From assembly GCA_951812795.1 (NCBI GenBank), contig OX638325.1, positions 2,380,277 through 2,444,276 on the forward strand: 64,000 bases of DNA, given 5' to 3'. The translations under genes and the position numbers were made by a program. The notes below the pieces were generated by a model, which was not told the origin of the DNA, searched no databases, and saw nothing but the letters and a program-made list of their open reading frames with translations. Source of the DNA: an uncultured Dehalococcoidia bacterium (GTDB lineage: Bacteria; Chloroflexota; Dehalococcoidia; Lucifugimonadales; Lucifugimonadaceae). This document shows, piece after piece, positions 25,656-34,168 of this stretch; the stretch's first letter is position 1; each line of letters starts with the position of its first letter.

Positions 25656-27468
25656 ACAAACCCCGCGCCATCAATTTGCAAAGATTGCGGTTGCATCCCT
25701 AATCCTCTTTGCGTTGACGTGGGGAGTCGCTTGCGCTTCGCACGCGCTGGAAGACAACACCGACTACTCGGTGAAGGTTTGCGATCGCGTCGACGACATC
25801 AGTGACGGGATGCTGCGCGAGGAGCTTTCGGTCGAAGATATCGAAGCTCATATCGAATTGCTTGAATCTGAACTCGATTCAGTGCGCGGCGAGTTAGTCG
25901 ATGCTACGGAACGCTTCATCTTGGCGCTGAAGGAGATTCTCGCGGGCGGATACTATGACTATCCGACGTTGCAAGTGCTCAACTATCTCGACACCTACGA
26001 ACACATGGAACAGCACGTCGAGGGTTACGAAGCCTTAGAGAACGTTCGCTTCGAGTGCGAATATGTTGGCAAGGAGTGGATCGGCGATGCACCCTCGGTG
26101 CAGGTGCATTTCAGCCAATCCGGTATCGAAGCCGGCAAATATACGCTCGAAGAACTGATCGAACATGGGGAGACGCTGTTCACCGCATCCTTCAATGCGC
26201 TAGACGGTGCTGGACGACCCACACGAACCGGCGATGCTCGATTCAGAGATCGACGAGAAGGATTCGAGAGTTTCAACCGCATTTCGGGACCAGACTCTAA
26301 CGCCTGCAGCGGTTGTCACAACTTGCCGGTTGTTGGTGGCGGTGGCGACAATGTGGCAAACGTCTTTGTCCTTGGACAACGGTTCGAATTTGTCAATTTC
26401 GACGATCAGATGGAGTTTGATTTCCGCGACGATTTGGAGGATCGATTGCAGTATGAGCAGGAGGATGAGGACCCCCTGACCCTGCAGAACGTAGGCAATG
26501 AGCGCAATACTGTCGGAATGTTCGGCTCCGGTTTTGTCGAGCTTCTTGCGCGCGAGATGACTCGTGAGTTGCTCGCTCAAGAAGAGGCGACAATCGCGGA
26601 AGCCAAGAAGTCTGGCTGGCCAGTGCGCCGTGAAATTAGCGCAAAGGGCATCGACTTTGGTGCTATCACCGCCCACCCCAACGGATTCGTATACACGAGC
26701 GAGGTCGAAGGCGTAGACGGCGATCTCATCGTCAGACCGTTCAGCCAAAAAGGTGTGTTTAGGAGTTTGCGCGAGTTCAACAATGACGCCATGTTGCACC
26801 ACCACGGTATCGAGAACTACGAACGCGTTGGCTCTTTCAAAGACCGAGACGGCGACGGCGTGGTCAACGAGATGACCCCGGGGGATGCTACCGCGCTCGT
26901 GGCATTCCTAGTTAGCCTTCCGGCTCCGATCCCTGAAACGCCTGAAGACCCCGATCAACGAGCAATCGTCGAGTTAGGCCGACAGAAATTCACTGATATC
27001 GGCTGCGCCCTGTGCCACGTACCGGAGCTCCCGCTCGAATCTCTGGTCTTCACCGAACCAAATGAATTCAACGTCGGCAAAGACCTGAGACCTGAAGCGA
27101 CCGATGCCGTTTTGGAGATCGATCTCAGCGACTTTGCTAGTGAACTCAGACAAGATGAGAACGGGCATTTTTTGATACCGGTTTTCTCTGATCTCCGTCG
27201 TCACGACATGGGCGAAGGTGGAGTACTGGACAACGAGGAGATTATCCAAGGGGGCGTGCCAACCGAGCAGTGGATGACTCGCCGGTTGTGGGGTTTCGCC
27301 TCCGAACCGCCGTTCCTGCATCACGGACGCGCGACGCTGATCTCCGACGCTATCGTGGCTCACGGCGGCTCAGCCAACGGCGCCCGAAATCGCTTCCTCG
27401 GCTTGCCCCAGGAAGAAAAAGACGCATTGATTGCCTTCCTAAAGACCTTGACCATCCCGACGGAGTAG
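25612..27468 (+). CDS. Dihaem c-type oxidoreductase (DHOR/COG3488 family), exported
   Basis: This 618-residue protein has a hydrophobic signal segment near residue 25-42 ending WGVAC, which may be a lipoprotein or cleaved signal. A helical, acidic region (about 60-160) precedes the haem domains. Two CxxCH haem c sites are visible: CSGCH near residue 230 and CALCH near residue 466. The surrounding GGGGDNVANVFVLGQRFE, NNDAMLHHHGIENYERVG and PPFLHHGRATLISDAI match the thiol-oxidoreductase/peroxidase-like DHOR family. It would act outside the membrane in electron transfer. The only usable start is TTG 25612, inside the end of the upstream gene. It is followed 13 bases later by a lipoprotein-like gene. 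Confidence 0.83.
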   Translation: MPNINPRSTARRESEQTPRHQFAKIAVASLILFALTWGVACASHALEDNTDYSVKVCDRVDDISDGMLREELSVEDIEAHIELLESELDSVRGELVDATERFILALKEILAGGYYDYPTLQVLNYLDTYEHMEQHVEGYEALENVRFECEYVGKEWIGDAPSVQVHFSQSGIEAGKYTLEELIEHGETLFTASFNALDGAGRPTRTGDARFRDRREGFESFNRISGPDSNACSGCHNLPVVGGGGDNVANVFVLGQRFEFVNFDDQMEFDFRDDLEDRLQYEQEDEDPLTLQNVGNERNTVGMFGSGFVELLAREMTRELLAQEEATIAEAKKSGWPVRREISAKGIDFGAITAHPNGFVYTSEVEGVDGDLIVRPFSQKGVFRSLREFNNDAMLHHHGIENYERVGSFKDRDGDGVVNEMTPGDATALVAFLVSLPAPIPETPEDPDQRAIVELGRQKFTDIGCALCHVPELPLESLVFTEPNEFNVGKDLRPEATDAVLEIDLSDFASELRQDENGHFLIPVFSDLRRHDMGEGGVLDNEEIIQGGVPTEQWMTRRLWGFASEPPFLHHGRATLISDAIVAHGGSANGARNRFLGLPQEEKDALIAFLKTLTIPTE

Positions 27469-27481
27469 CCGACATCAAACC

Positions 27482-27922
27482 ATGGTCCCGCTGAGACTAC
27501 TGCCCGCCTTAGCGTTCGCGATCCTAGTCTCTATGGCCGCGTTTGCTTGCCAATCCGAACCCTCGAATAGATCAGACGACGGCACCGAACCTGCCGCTAC
27601 CTCTACTGCCGAGGTCTCCGCCGACATCGCGCTCTTGGCTCACCGGTTGGTCTTTGCGTACATGTCCGACAAGCCATGGGGCTTCTTCGGAGCTACTTGC
27701 GAAATGTGGATCGAGGACGACTACCTATGGGAAACTTCAATGAGCGACATGCAACCCGACGGGCGCATCAAAATAACCTATCAGCGCAACGAGGATCGGA
27801 TCCTCGGACCCGAACAACTGGTCTTCTACGTCGACATCGATTCTCAGGAAGTTACCGGCGATAACAAACCCGACTTCGACACCGGCAGATTGGGCGTTGC
27901 CGAAGGCTGCGATCAATGGTGA
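27482..27922 (+). CDS. Hypothetical small lipoprotein
   Basis: This 146-residue protein begins with a charged start, a hydrophobic segment ALAFAILVSMAAFAC and a Cys that could be lipidated, followed by a Ser/Thr/Pro-rich linker. The rest (about 50-146) is a small globular domain with two further cysteines that I do not recognise. It lies 13 bases after the dihaem oxidoreductase and is probably its operon partner, for example as a periplasmic accessory factor. That role is an inference from position only. Confidence 0.65.
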   Translation: MVPLRLLPALAFAILVSMAAFACQSEPSNRSDDGTEPAATSTAEVSADIALLAHRLVFAYMSDKPWGFFGATCEMWIEDDYLWETSMSDMQPDGRIKITYQRNEDRILGPEQLVFYVDIDSQEVTGDNKPDFDTGRLGVAEGCDQW

Positions 27923-28049
27923 TAAACACTGTTTGGTTAAACTAATCAAGCAGTGAAGCAGAGCATGATGCGTGACGAAGTGATGTTTTGCGCTGATTGC
28001 ATCTTCAGGCTTTTACCCTTGACGCTTCGTTCGCTAATTGAGAAAATAG

Positions 28050-28322
28050 ATGTTATATGAAGGAATGCAAATCGAATGGGGAGCCAAGGCTATCAGGGAT
28101 ATGCGTCGCCTCACCCCACGGGATAGAGAGCGGATCGTTGCCAAGATCGAGCAGTATGCCGAAGACCCGGCCTCGCTTGCCAGACAGGTGAGTGCACTTA
28201 CAGGGAGCGATTACAAGCGGTTAAGGGTTGGCAACCATCGTGTCATCTTCAATACTGAACATAACGAATCCCCAATCATGATAGTCCTAAGGATTCGACA
28301 CAGAATGGAAGCTTATGACTAG
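28050..28322 (+). CDS. RelE/ParE-superfamily toxin
   Basis: This 90-residue basic protein has the RelE fold pattern: QIEWGAKAIRDMRRLTPRDRERIVAKIEQYAEDP, then LTGSDYKRLRVGNHRVIF, and a C-terminal strand IMIVLRIRHRMEAYD. RelE toxins cut mRNA on the ribosome. The stop overlaps the ATG of the following helix-turn-helix gene (ATGACTAG), a typical toxin-first operon. An inner ATG at 28065 is an alternative start. A TTGACG -35 element at 28019-28024 lies 17 bases before a weak GAAAAT box. Confidence 0.88.
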   Translation: MLYEGMQIEWGAKAIRDMRRLTPRDRERIVAKIEQYAEDPASLARQVSALTGSDYKRLRVGNHRVIFNTEHNESPIMIVLRIRHRMEAYD

Positions 28323-28650
28323 CGAAGAGACGATAACTCTGCCCCGCAAGGAGTACGACGCCCTAATCGAGCGCAATAGCGAACTCGAAGACATGCTGGC
28401 GGCTTTAGACGCAGACGACGGCGTTCGCATTCCCCACGAAGTCGCTCTTGACATTATTAGTGGGAAAAGTCCATTACTAGCGTTTCGGGACCACCGAGGC
28501 ATCACTTTACGTGAACTGTCGGAGAGAACCGGAATCGCAGTTGGCTATCTCTCCGAGATAGAACGTCGACGAAAACCAGGCTCCACTTCGGCCTTGACCC
28601 GAATCGCCAGTGCCCTCGGTACCACGATCGATGTATTAGTGAATGAATAG
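28315..28650 (+). CDS. Xre-type helix-turn-helix antitoxin
   Basis: This 111-residue protein has an N-terminal acidic segment (ITLPRKEYDALIERNSELEDMLAALDAD) that likely wraps the toxin. The C-terminal Xre DNA-binding domain (about 50-108) shows ITLRELSERTGIAVGYLSEIERRRKPGSTSALTRIASAL. It overlaps the RelE-like toxin by eight bases. The order toxin then HTH antitoxin resembles higBA-type modules. It would neutralise the toxin and repress its own promoter. Confidence 0.88.
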   Translation: MTSEETITLPRKEYDALIERNSELEDMLAALDADDGVRIPHEVALDIISGKSPLLAFRDHRGITLRELSERTGIAVGYLSEIERRRKPGSTSALTRIASALGTTIDVLVNE

Positions 28651-28769
28651 AGCCAGAATCTGCAACCACTCACAACTCCCGCTATCTACCCCAGATCCGG
28701 CGGCGACCGGCAAGGCGACGAATCTTCCGCGGTTGCCACAAGTACTTGAATAGACAGGATCCGAACCAC

Positions 28770-30413
28770 ATGCCCCTGCGCCCCATCGCTGATGTCGCCC
28801 AAGACCTCGGCTTTTCTCCCGCAGATATCGAAACCTACGGCAACGACAAAGCAAAAATCCCGCTTCAGTCGTTCCCAAGCCGACAAACGCCCGGCAAACT
28901 CGTCGTGGTTACGGCCATTACGCCCACCCCTGCGGGTGAAGGTAAATCCACAACCGCTGTTGGGTTGACTCAAGGACTTTCGAAGATCGGTAAGAACGTC
29001 GCTCTGACAATCCGCCAACCATCATTGGGACCAGTCTTTGGTCACAAAGGCGGTGGCACGGGTGGAGGAAAATCGACCGTTCAACCAGCGAACGAAATCA
29101 ACCTGCATTTCACAGGTGATTTCCACGCCATGGAGTCTGCTCACAACCTTCTGGCCGCAATGACCGACAACGCGGTGTACCGAGGCGCGATACCCGGACT
29201 TCAACCCGACGGCGTCGCGTGGCGTCGGGTTACGGATGCTGAAGACCGCGCGCTACGCCAGGTGGTTACCGGCGTCGGTGGTCGACTAAATGCCCCAATG
29301 CGCGAGGCAGGTTTCGATATCAACGCCGCGTCTGAGATCATGGCGATACTGGCATTGACGAACGGCTACGCAGACCTCCGTGAACGCATCGGCAATATCG
29401 TCGTTGGATGGACGACGGACCGAAAACCGGTGACGGCTCGTGAAATTGGCGGCATCGGATCGATGATGGCTCTGTTGAGAGACGCTGTGAAGCCGAACCT
29501 CGCCCAGACACTGGAAGGACAACCGGCGATCGTTCATATGGGACCGTTCGGCAACATCGCACACGGCTGCAGTTCGATCCTCGCCGATATTCTCGCCGTC
29601 AATACCGCTGATATCACGATTACCGAGGCCGGATTCGGTGCCGATCTCGGTTTCCAAAAATTCATGGATATCAAAGTCCGGCAAGGCGGCCCTGAACCTT
29701 CCGCAGCGGTCGTTGTCGCGACCATTCGCGGACTCAAATGGCACGGTGGCGTGAAACGAGACGCGCTCGAATCGTCGAATGTAGACGCCGTGAAAGTCGG
29801 CGCTCAGAACCTGGCGAACGCGATCCGTATCGTCAAGATGTACGGTCTGCCTGCCGTCGTAGCAATCAATCAATTCCCGTCAGATACCGCCGAGGAGATC
29901 GCGGCCGCCAAGAGCGCTGCGATCGAGGCCGGCGCAGTAGGTGTGGCGGAGGCACGCGGTTTCGCCGAAGGCGGTGCTGGCATGACTGACCTAGCCGAAG
30001 CGGTCTGGGACGCAGCTCACTCCGGTGTTGCGGACGTCAATCTGCTCTACGAGGACAATTTGTCAACCGTCGATAAAGTTGAGAGAATCTCCGAGAAACT
30101 GTTCAATGCGGGCGGTGTCGAATGGGGGCCGCTAACCAAGACAACCGCCCGCCGTTTCGAGTCGAACGGTTGGGACTTCCCGATCTGCATGGCTAAGACG
30201 CACCTCTCCGTTTCGGCTAACCCGAGATTGCTAAACGTGCCCCGCGGTCACACCATCCCGATCCGCGAGTTGCGGGTCCTGGCCGGCGCGAAGCAGATCG
30301 TAACCTTGGCTGGCAACATCATCACCTTGCCGGGCCTACCTTCAAACCCGAACGCGTGGGACATCGACCTCGACGACGAGACGGGCGAGATCACGGGTAT
30401 ACTAAGCACCTAA
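28770..30413 (+). CDS. fhs: Formate-tetrahydrofolate ligase
   Basis: This enzyme of about 547 residues makes 10-formyl-tetrahydrofolate from formate, ATP and tetrahydrofolate. The ATP loop TPTPAGEGKSTTAVGL, QPSLGPVFGHKGGGTGGG, FTGDFHAMESAHNLLAA, GGIGSMMALL, ITEAGFGADLGFQKFMDIK and the C-terminal PICMAKTHLSVS are clear family blocks, and the length is standard. I chose the ATG at 28770. A TTG at 28746 would add eight residues. It stands alone between the toxin-antitoxin pair and an uncharacterised pair. The protein can serve either one-carbon assimilation or formate release. Confidence 0.95.
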   Translation: MPLRPIADVAQDLGFSPADIETYGNDKAKIPLQSFPSRQTPGKLVVVTAITPTPAGEGKSTTAVGLTQGLSKIGKNVALTIRQPSLGPVFGHKGGGTGGGKSTVQPANEINLHFTGDFHAMESAHNLLAAMTDNAVYRGAIPGLQPDGVAWRRVTDAEDRALRQVVTGVGGRLNAPMREAGFDINAASEIMAILALTNGYADLRERIGNIVVGWTTDRKPVTAREIGGIGSMMALLRDAVKPNLAQTLEGQPAIVHMGPFGNIAHGCSSILADILAVNTADITITEAGFGADLGFQKFMDIKVRQGGPEPSAAVVVATIRGLKWHGGVKRDALESSNVDAVKVGAQNLANAIRIVKMYGLPAVVAINQFPSDTAEEIAAAKSAAIEAGAVGVAEARGFAEGGAGMTDLAEAVWDAAHSGVADVNLLYEDNLSTVDKVERISEKLFNAGGVEWGPLTKTTARRFESNGWDFPICMAKTHLSVSANPRLLNVPRGHTIPIRELRVLAGAKQIVTLAGNIITLPGLPSNPNAWDIDLDDETGEITGILST

Positions 30414-30469
30414 CCGTGACCTTAAACCCGCTTCTGTCATAGCCAATATCGATACGTAGGGTTTCCCAG

Positions 30470-31255
30470 ATGCTTAAATTCATCGGAATCACCGTTGGTG
30501 CCTTATCCATATTCCTGTTTATGTGGCAGTCTGGTATCGCTGGTTTAAGCGCTGCAAACGACACCAACCAAGGCGCGGAATTAGTGTCAGACACCGAGCT
30601 CGCATCTGAGCAGGTGCTAGATCTGACAGAATCGTTTAACGAAATATCGTTGAAACGGACATCGGATGGTATCCCGTCATCGACCACTGGCGTGAACCTC
30701 GTAGGCGAAGTCGCTACCGAAGCGACACTCGAATTCGAGCCAGAAGATTCACCAGTCACAAGGATGATAGCGGAACTGGCGAGGCTCTCGGGAACTACCA
30801 ACATTGAACAGAGTGCGTTCGTCGCCGCAGTCAATGACTTAAAAGCTGAATGGTCGCCTCGCTACCGGAAAGCAATAGACGATTATGAGAAGTTAACGCA
30901 CCGCGTTCGGCGCGTCGAAAACACCGCGCAGAAATATTTCGAACTGCAACTCGAATTGACTGAACAGATAAACAACCCCAACCTCAGAGCAACCGCAGCA
31001 CAAAACGACGCTGAAGAATACGACCAATTCGAAATATGGCGCGTCGCCTCGAACGCCATGCTGAACCAGCTTAACGAGACGTTCAAAGACCTGCACGATA
31101 TGAATATCGTGATTGACAAGTTGAATCTGTCAGCAAATTTCTCCGTATTGTACGACGGCTTCGAATCCCTCACGCTGTCCATTTCGCAGCTCCACGAAGA
31201 TCTAGACCGCTTCCGGGAGAAATCAGACCACATCGCGAGGACGTTTGGCCGTTGA
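30470..31255 (+). CDS. Hypothetical exported protein with helical C-terminal half
   Basis: This 261-residue protein has an N-terminal hydrophobic segment (FIGITVGALSIFLFMWQSG) that may be an uncleaved anchor or signal, then an acidic disordered-looking stretch. From about residue 120 to the end the composition is strongly helical and probably forms coiled coils (YEKLTHRVRRVENTAQKYFE, SISQLHEDLDRFREKSDHIA). I do not recognise a family. The stop overlaps the ATG of the next membrane protein (TGATG), so the two are translationally coupled and may work as a complex. Confidence 0.65.
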   Translation: MLKFIGITVGALSIFLFMWQSGIAGLSAANDTNQGAELVSDTELASEQVLDLTESFNEISLKRTSDGIPSSTTGVNLVGEVATEATLEFEPEDSPVTRMIAELARLSGTTNIEQSAFVAAVNDLKAEWSPRYRKAIDDYEKLTHRVRRVENTAQKYFELQLELTEQINNPNLRATAAQNDAEEYDQFEIWRVASNAMLNQLNETFKDLHDMNIVIDKLNLSANFSVLYDGFESLTLSISQLHEDLDRFREKSDHIARTFGR

Positions 31256-31800
31256 TGCGATTAGAAAGTTCAACTTATATGGCGAAACTTCGTGCTGCCG
31301 CTCGAGAAAACGTTTACGCAATCGTGGGGCACGCGGCCCGCATCCTTGCATTAATCGGCCTCTTCCTGCCGTGGGCGTTGATGGACGATGCGGCAAGTCC
31401 GTTGACTGGTCCACAATTTGCCGTCTACTTTTGGGACGGTGCAGATAGCGACTACTTGTGGTCCACGCAGACTCTGGCTTTCGTTGCGTTTTCTGCCGCG
31501 CCATGGGCGATATGCGCCTCGGTAGCGTACGCGACCGCAAAATCGATGATCTCAATGGATAGCCCACTCGCACACGGCATCGCTCTCGTTTCTATAGTTC
31601 TCTTCTTATGGAATGGAAGCAATGCCGTCGATGATGTGCACCCACACGTCTTTGCGTTCTTCGTGCCACATGTCGGTCTGTTGGCCGTTATTGCAGACAT
31701 GGTAGTCTCGACCGCGACATTGACGATTTCACGCGGTTCACTTGGCACACAGAGTTACTCATTCCGACGCGCCGGAGACCGCGGACCGCGCAGTAATTGA
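31255..31800 (+). CDS. Hypothetical four-helix membrane protein
   Basis: This 181-residue protein has about four membrane segments: ILALIGLFLPWALM, LAFVAFSAAPWAICASVAYA, GIALVSIVLFLWNGS and FFVPHVGLLAVIADMVVS. No enzymatic or transport motif is visible and I do not recognise the family. The ATG at 31255 overlaps the stop of the helical exported protein, which decides the start. The enolase-superfamily gene follows 12 bases later with its own GAGGAAA ribosome binding site, so all may share a transcript. Confidence 0.65.
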   Translation: MRLESSTYMAKLRAAARENVYAIVGHAARILALIGLFLPWALMDDAASPLTGPQFAVYFWDGADSDYLWSTQTLAFVAFSAAPWAICASVAYATAKSMISMDSPLAHGIALVSIVLFLWNGSNAVDDVHPHVFAFFVPHVGLLAVIADMVVSTATLTISRGSLGTQSYSFRRAGDRGPRSN

Positions 31801-31812
31801 GGAAAAATACCC

Positions 31813-32979
31813 ATGGCCGATCCTAAGATCACCAAGATGGAAGTAATCGAGTTCGAGTACTTCGTCGACAACATGGAAGGTTCCGGCAGGATCGTGTTGC
31901 CGGGTTATGCGCCCGGAACTAAGCTCCGCCAAACGGCTCGAATTGTCGTGATTCACACCGATGCAGGCGTGACCGGTGAATACGTCGGCGGTTCTGCCAC
32001 CGAGCACTCCGCCATCGGCCTCTTCGCAAACGCGGTGATCGGAGAGAGCGCGTTCGCCAGAGAGCGCATCTACAACGACGCGAAACAGGCGACGCGTCAA
32101 CACGCCCGGATGGGCATGTCGCAGGTCGACATGGCACTTTGGGACCTCGCTGGTAAACTGCTCGACCAACCGATTTATCGGCTATTGGGCGAGCAGCGAA
32201 AATCGTTCCCCGCATACGCGTCTACGTACATCGGTGATAACTACCCCGGTGGTCTGAACAGCCCAGAGGCGTACGCCGATTTCGCCGAGCAGTGCTTGGA
32301 GATGGGATACAAGGGTTTCAAGATTCATCCTTGGCAAGAAGCGCCGATCGAACAGCATGTGCGACTAGTCGAGGTCGTCGGTGAGCGGGTAGGCGACAAG
32401 ATGGACCTTATGCTCGACCCGTTTTGCGCCATCCTCACTTTCGGTGATGCGCTGAAAATCGGGCGCGCCTGCGAAGCATACAACTACTACTGGTGGGAAG
32501 ACGTGTACAAGGATGGGGGAGAATCGGCCTTCGCCCATCGCAAGCTGCGCGAGCTAATCCGAGTTCCATTGCTGCAACTGGAACATGTTCGTGGGCTTGA
32601 AAAGCACGTCGATTTCATCATTGCTGATGGAACTGACTTCGTGCGCATCGACCATGACTACGACGGCGGAATCACCGGCGTCATGAAGATTGCTCACGCC
32701 TCCGAGGGGTTCGGTCTCGATGTCGAGCCACACAGCCCCGGCCCGAGCCGCCGACAGACCATGGCGGCGATGCGCAACTCCAACTACTACGAACTGGGCC
32801 TTGTGCATCCCAAACTTCAACCGTCGTACCCACCCGTCTACCTAGATGGCTACAGCGACATGCTCGATGCCATCGACGAGAACGGCGAGGTGCAAGTCCC
32901 CGAAGGCCCCGGAATGGGCGTAACACACGATTGGGACTTCATTAACGCTCACACCGTAGGCAAGACTGTGTACGACTAG
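31813..32979 (+). CDS. Enolase-superfamily (mandelate racemase-like) enzyme, second copy
   Basis: This 388-residue protein has the MR/MLE fold: capping domain with SQVDMALWDLAGKLLDQPIYRLLG, catalytic Lys region GYKGFKIHPW, and metal ligands in MLDPFC, YWWEDVY and LLQLEHVRG. A late catalytic region reads FVRIDHDYDGGITG, with VEPHSPGP after it. The first ligand is Asp, unlike the copy at 23210. The two are distant paralogues, so different substrates are likely. The ATG has GAGGAAA seven bases upstream. A PHP-domain hydrolase follows after 20 bases, suggesting a small catabolic operon. Confidence 0.87.
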   Translation: MADPKITKMEVIEFEYFVDNMEGSGRIVLPGYAPGTKLRQTARIVVIHTDAGVTGEYVGGSATEHSAIGLFANAVIGESAFARERIYNDAKQATRQHARMGMSQVDMALWDLAGKLLDQPIYRLLGEQRKSFPAYASTYIGDNYPGGLNSPEAYADFAEQCLEMGYKGFKIHPWQEAPIEQHVRLVEVVGERVGDKMDLMLDPFCAILTFGDALKIGRACEAYNYYWWEDVYKDGGESAFAHRKLRELIRVPLLQLEHVRGLEKHVDFIIADGTDFVRIDHDYDGGITGVMKIAHASEGFGLDVEPHSPGPSRRQTMAAMRNSNYYELGLVHPKLQPSYPPVYLDGYSDMLDAIDENGEVQVPEGPGMGVTHDWDFINAHTVGKTVYD

Positions 32980-32999
32980 AGGGATTACAGGCGAAAACG

Positions 33000-33938
33000 A
33001 TGTCTGAAACGCATTGGTACAAGGGCAATATCCACACCCACACGACGGAGTCAGATGGCGACGCCGATCCGGAGTTTGTAACCACGTGGTACCGCGATCA
33101 CGGCTACGACTTCTTAGTCCTGAGCGACCACAATCATCGGACGATCCTCGAACACGAAATCGAAGATGGACCGCTCATGATTCCCGGCGAAGAGGTCTCA
33201 TCCCGCATCTTCGGTGGCACCGTTCCGATCCACCTCAACGCCATAGGCATCCGCCACGTTGTCGAACCCACCGACCTCGACGATATCGTCGCAACGCTTC
33301 AGGCGAATGTCAATGCCATCATCAACGCCGGGGGCATCGCCCAACTCAATCATCCCAACTACGAATGGGCCTTCAACCACGAACACATCACGCAGGTCGG
33401 AGGCGCAAGCCTCCTCGAAATCCACAACGCTCACCGCGCGATGAACAGCTACGGTGCACTCGGCAAACCAGGCGTGGAAGAGATGTGGGACCTCGTCCTA
33501 TCCGCCGGAACCATCATATTTGGAACCGCAACTGACGACTCCCACAACTACCACGACTACACCCCCGACGCCTCAAACCCGGGCAGGGGATGGGTAGTCG
33601 TAAACGCACCCGAACTCACCGTCGATGCCATCGTCGACGGCCTGGCCACCGGCAACTTCTACTCCTCTAACGGCATCACCCTCACCCACCTCACGATCAC
33701 TGCAGAATCGATCGACATCCAAATCGAGCCTTACCGCTCCACGATCTATGTCACCAACTTCTCTGGTTTAAACGGCGAAACCCTCGCCGAGGTCGAAGGA
33801 CACACCGCCTCCTACCATATAAAAGGCGACGAAGGCTACATCCGCGCCACAATCCGCTCCTCAGGCGGTACACGCGCATGGACACAGCCAGTCTTCACAA
33901 GATCTAGCAATTGGCGCTTGCGTAGTTGTATGCATTGA
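33000..33938 (+). CDS. PHP-domain metal-dependent phosphoesterase-like protein
   Basis: This 312-residue protein begins with the PHP-domain metal motif GNIHTHTTESDGDADPEF, followed by FLVLSDHN, then IPGEEV, LNHPNYEW and ATDDSHNYHDY, which supply the remaining His/Asp metal ligands. The single-domain form resembles the CehA/TrpH-like group, whose members hydrolyse phosphate or carbamate esters. The C-terminal ~90 residues are beta-rich. It is downstream of the enolase-family gene with 20 bases between, probably in one transcript. The substrate is unknown. Confidence 0.85.
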   Translation: MSETHWYKGNIHTHTTESDGDADPEFVTTWYRDHGYDFLVLSDHNHRTILEHEIEDGPLMIPGEEVSSRIFGGTVPIHLNAIGIRHVVEPTDLDDIVATLQANVNAIINAGGIAQLNHPNYEWAFNHEHITQVGGASLLEIHNAHRAMNSYGALGKPGVEEMWDLVLSAGTIIFGTATDDSHNYHDYTPDASNPGRGWVVVNAPELTVDAIVDGLATGNFYSSNGITLTHLTITAESIDIQIEPYRSTIYVTNFSGLNGETLAEVEGHTASYHIKGDEGYIRATIRSSGGTRAWTQPVFTRSSNWRLRSCMH

Positions 33939-34070
33939 ACCTATATCCAACGCATAGCAAAATTTCTTCGGTGAACAACTTATGGCAAGCGTTGAATAAC
34001 GATTGAGCCGCTTAGAAGTTGCTACGAGCATCTAGCCGCTAGAGCGGATTTATGCCAGCTTGAAAATCGA

Positions 34071-34160
34071 ATGATCCGCTGGCTCGGCGGAATGGTATTT
34101 GCCTTGGGTGTTTTGGCGATCTCAGTCGCCGGGCTGTTCGTGCAATCTCTTTTGGCTTGA
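34071..34160 (+). CDS. Possible 29-residue single-pass membrane peptide
   Basis: A short frame encodes MIRWLGGMVFALGVLAISV followed by ten more mostly hydrophobic residues ending SLLA. The shape is that of a small membrane protein: a basic start and one 20-residue hydrophobic helix. There is no clear ribosome binding site. It sits in a 230-base gap, ten bases from the stop of the convergent aldo-keto reductase gene. The rest of this gap shows nothing. Confidence 0.3.
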   Translation: MIRWLGGMVFALGVLAISVAGLFVQSLLA

Positions 34161-34168
34161 GGCGGATT

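Noticed and set aside
33014-33535. Arg/Pro-rich rightward frame of 173 codons inside the PHP gene
   Set aside because: Out-of-frame shadow of the PHP-domain gene with strongly biased composition and no motif.
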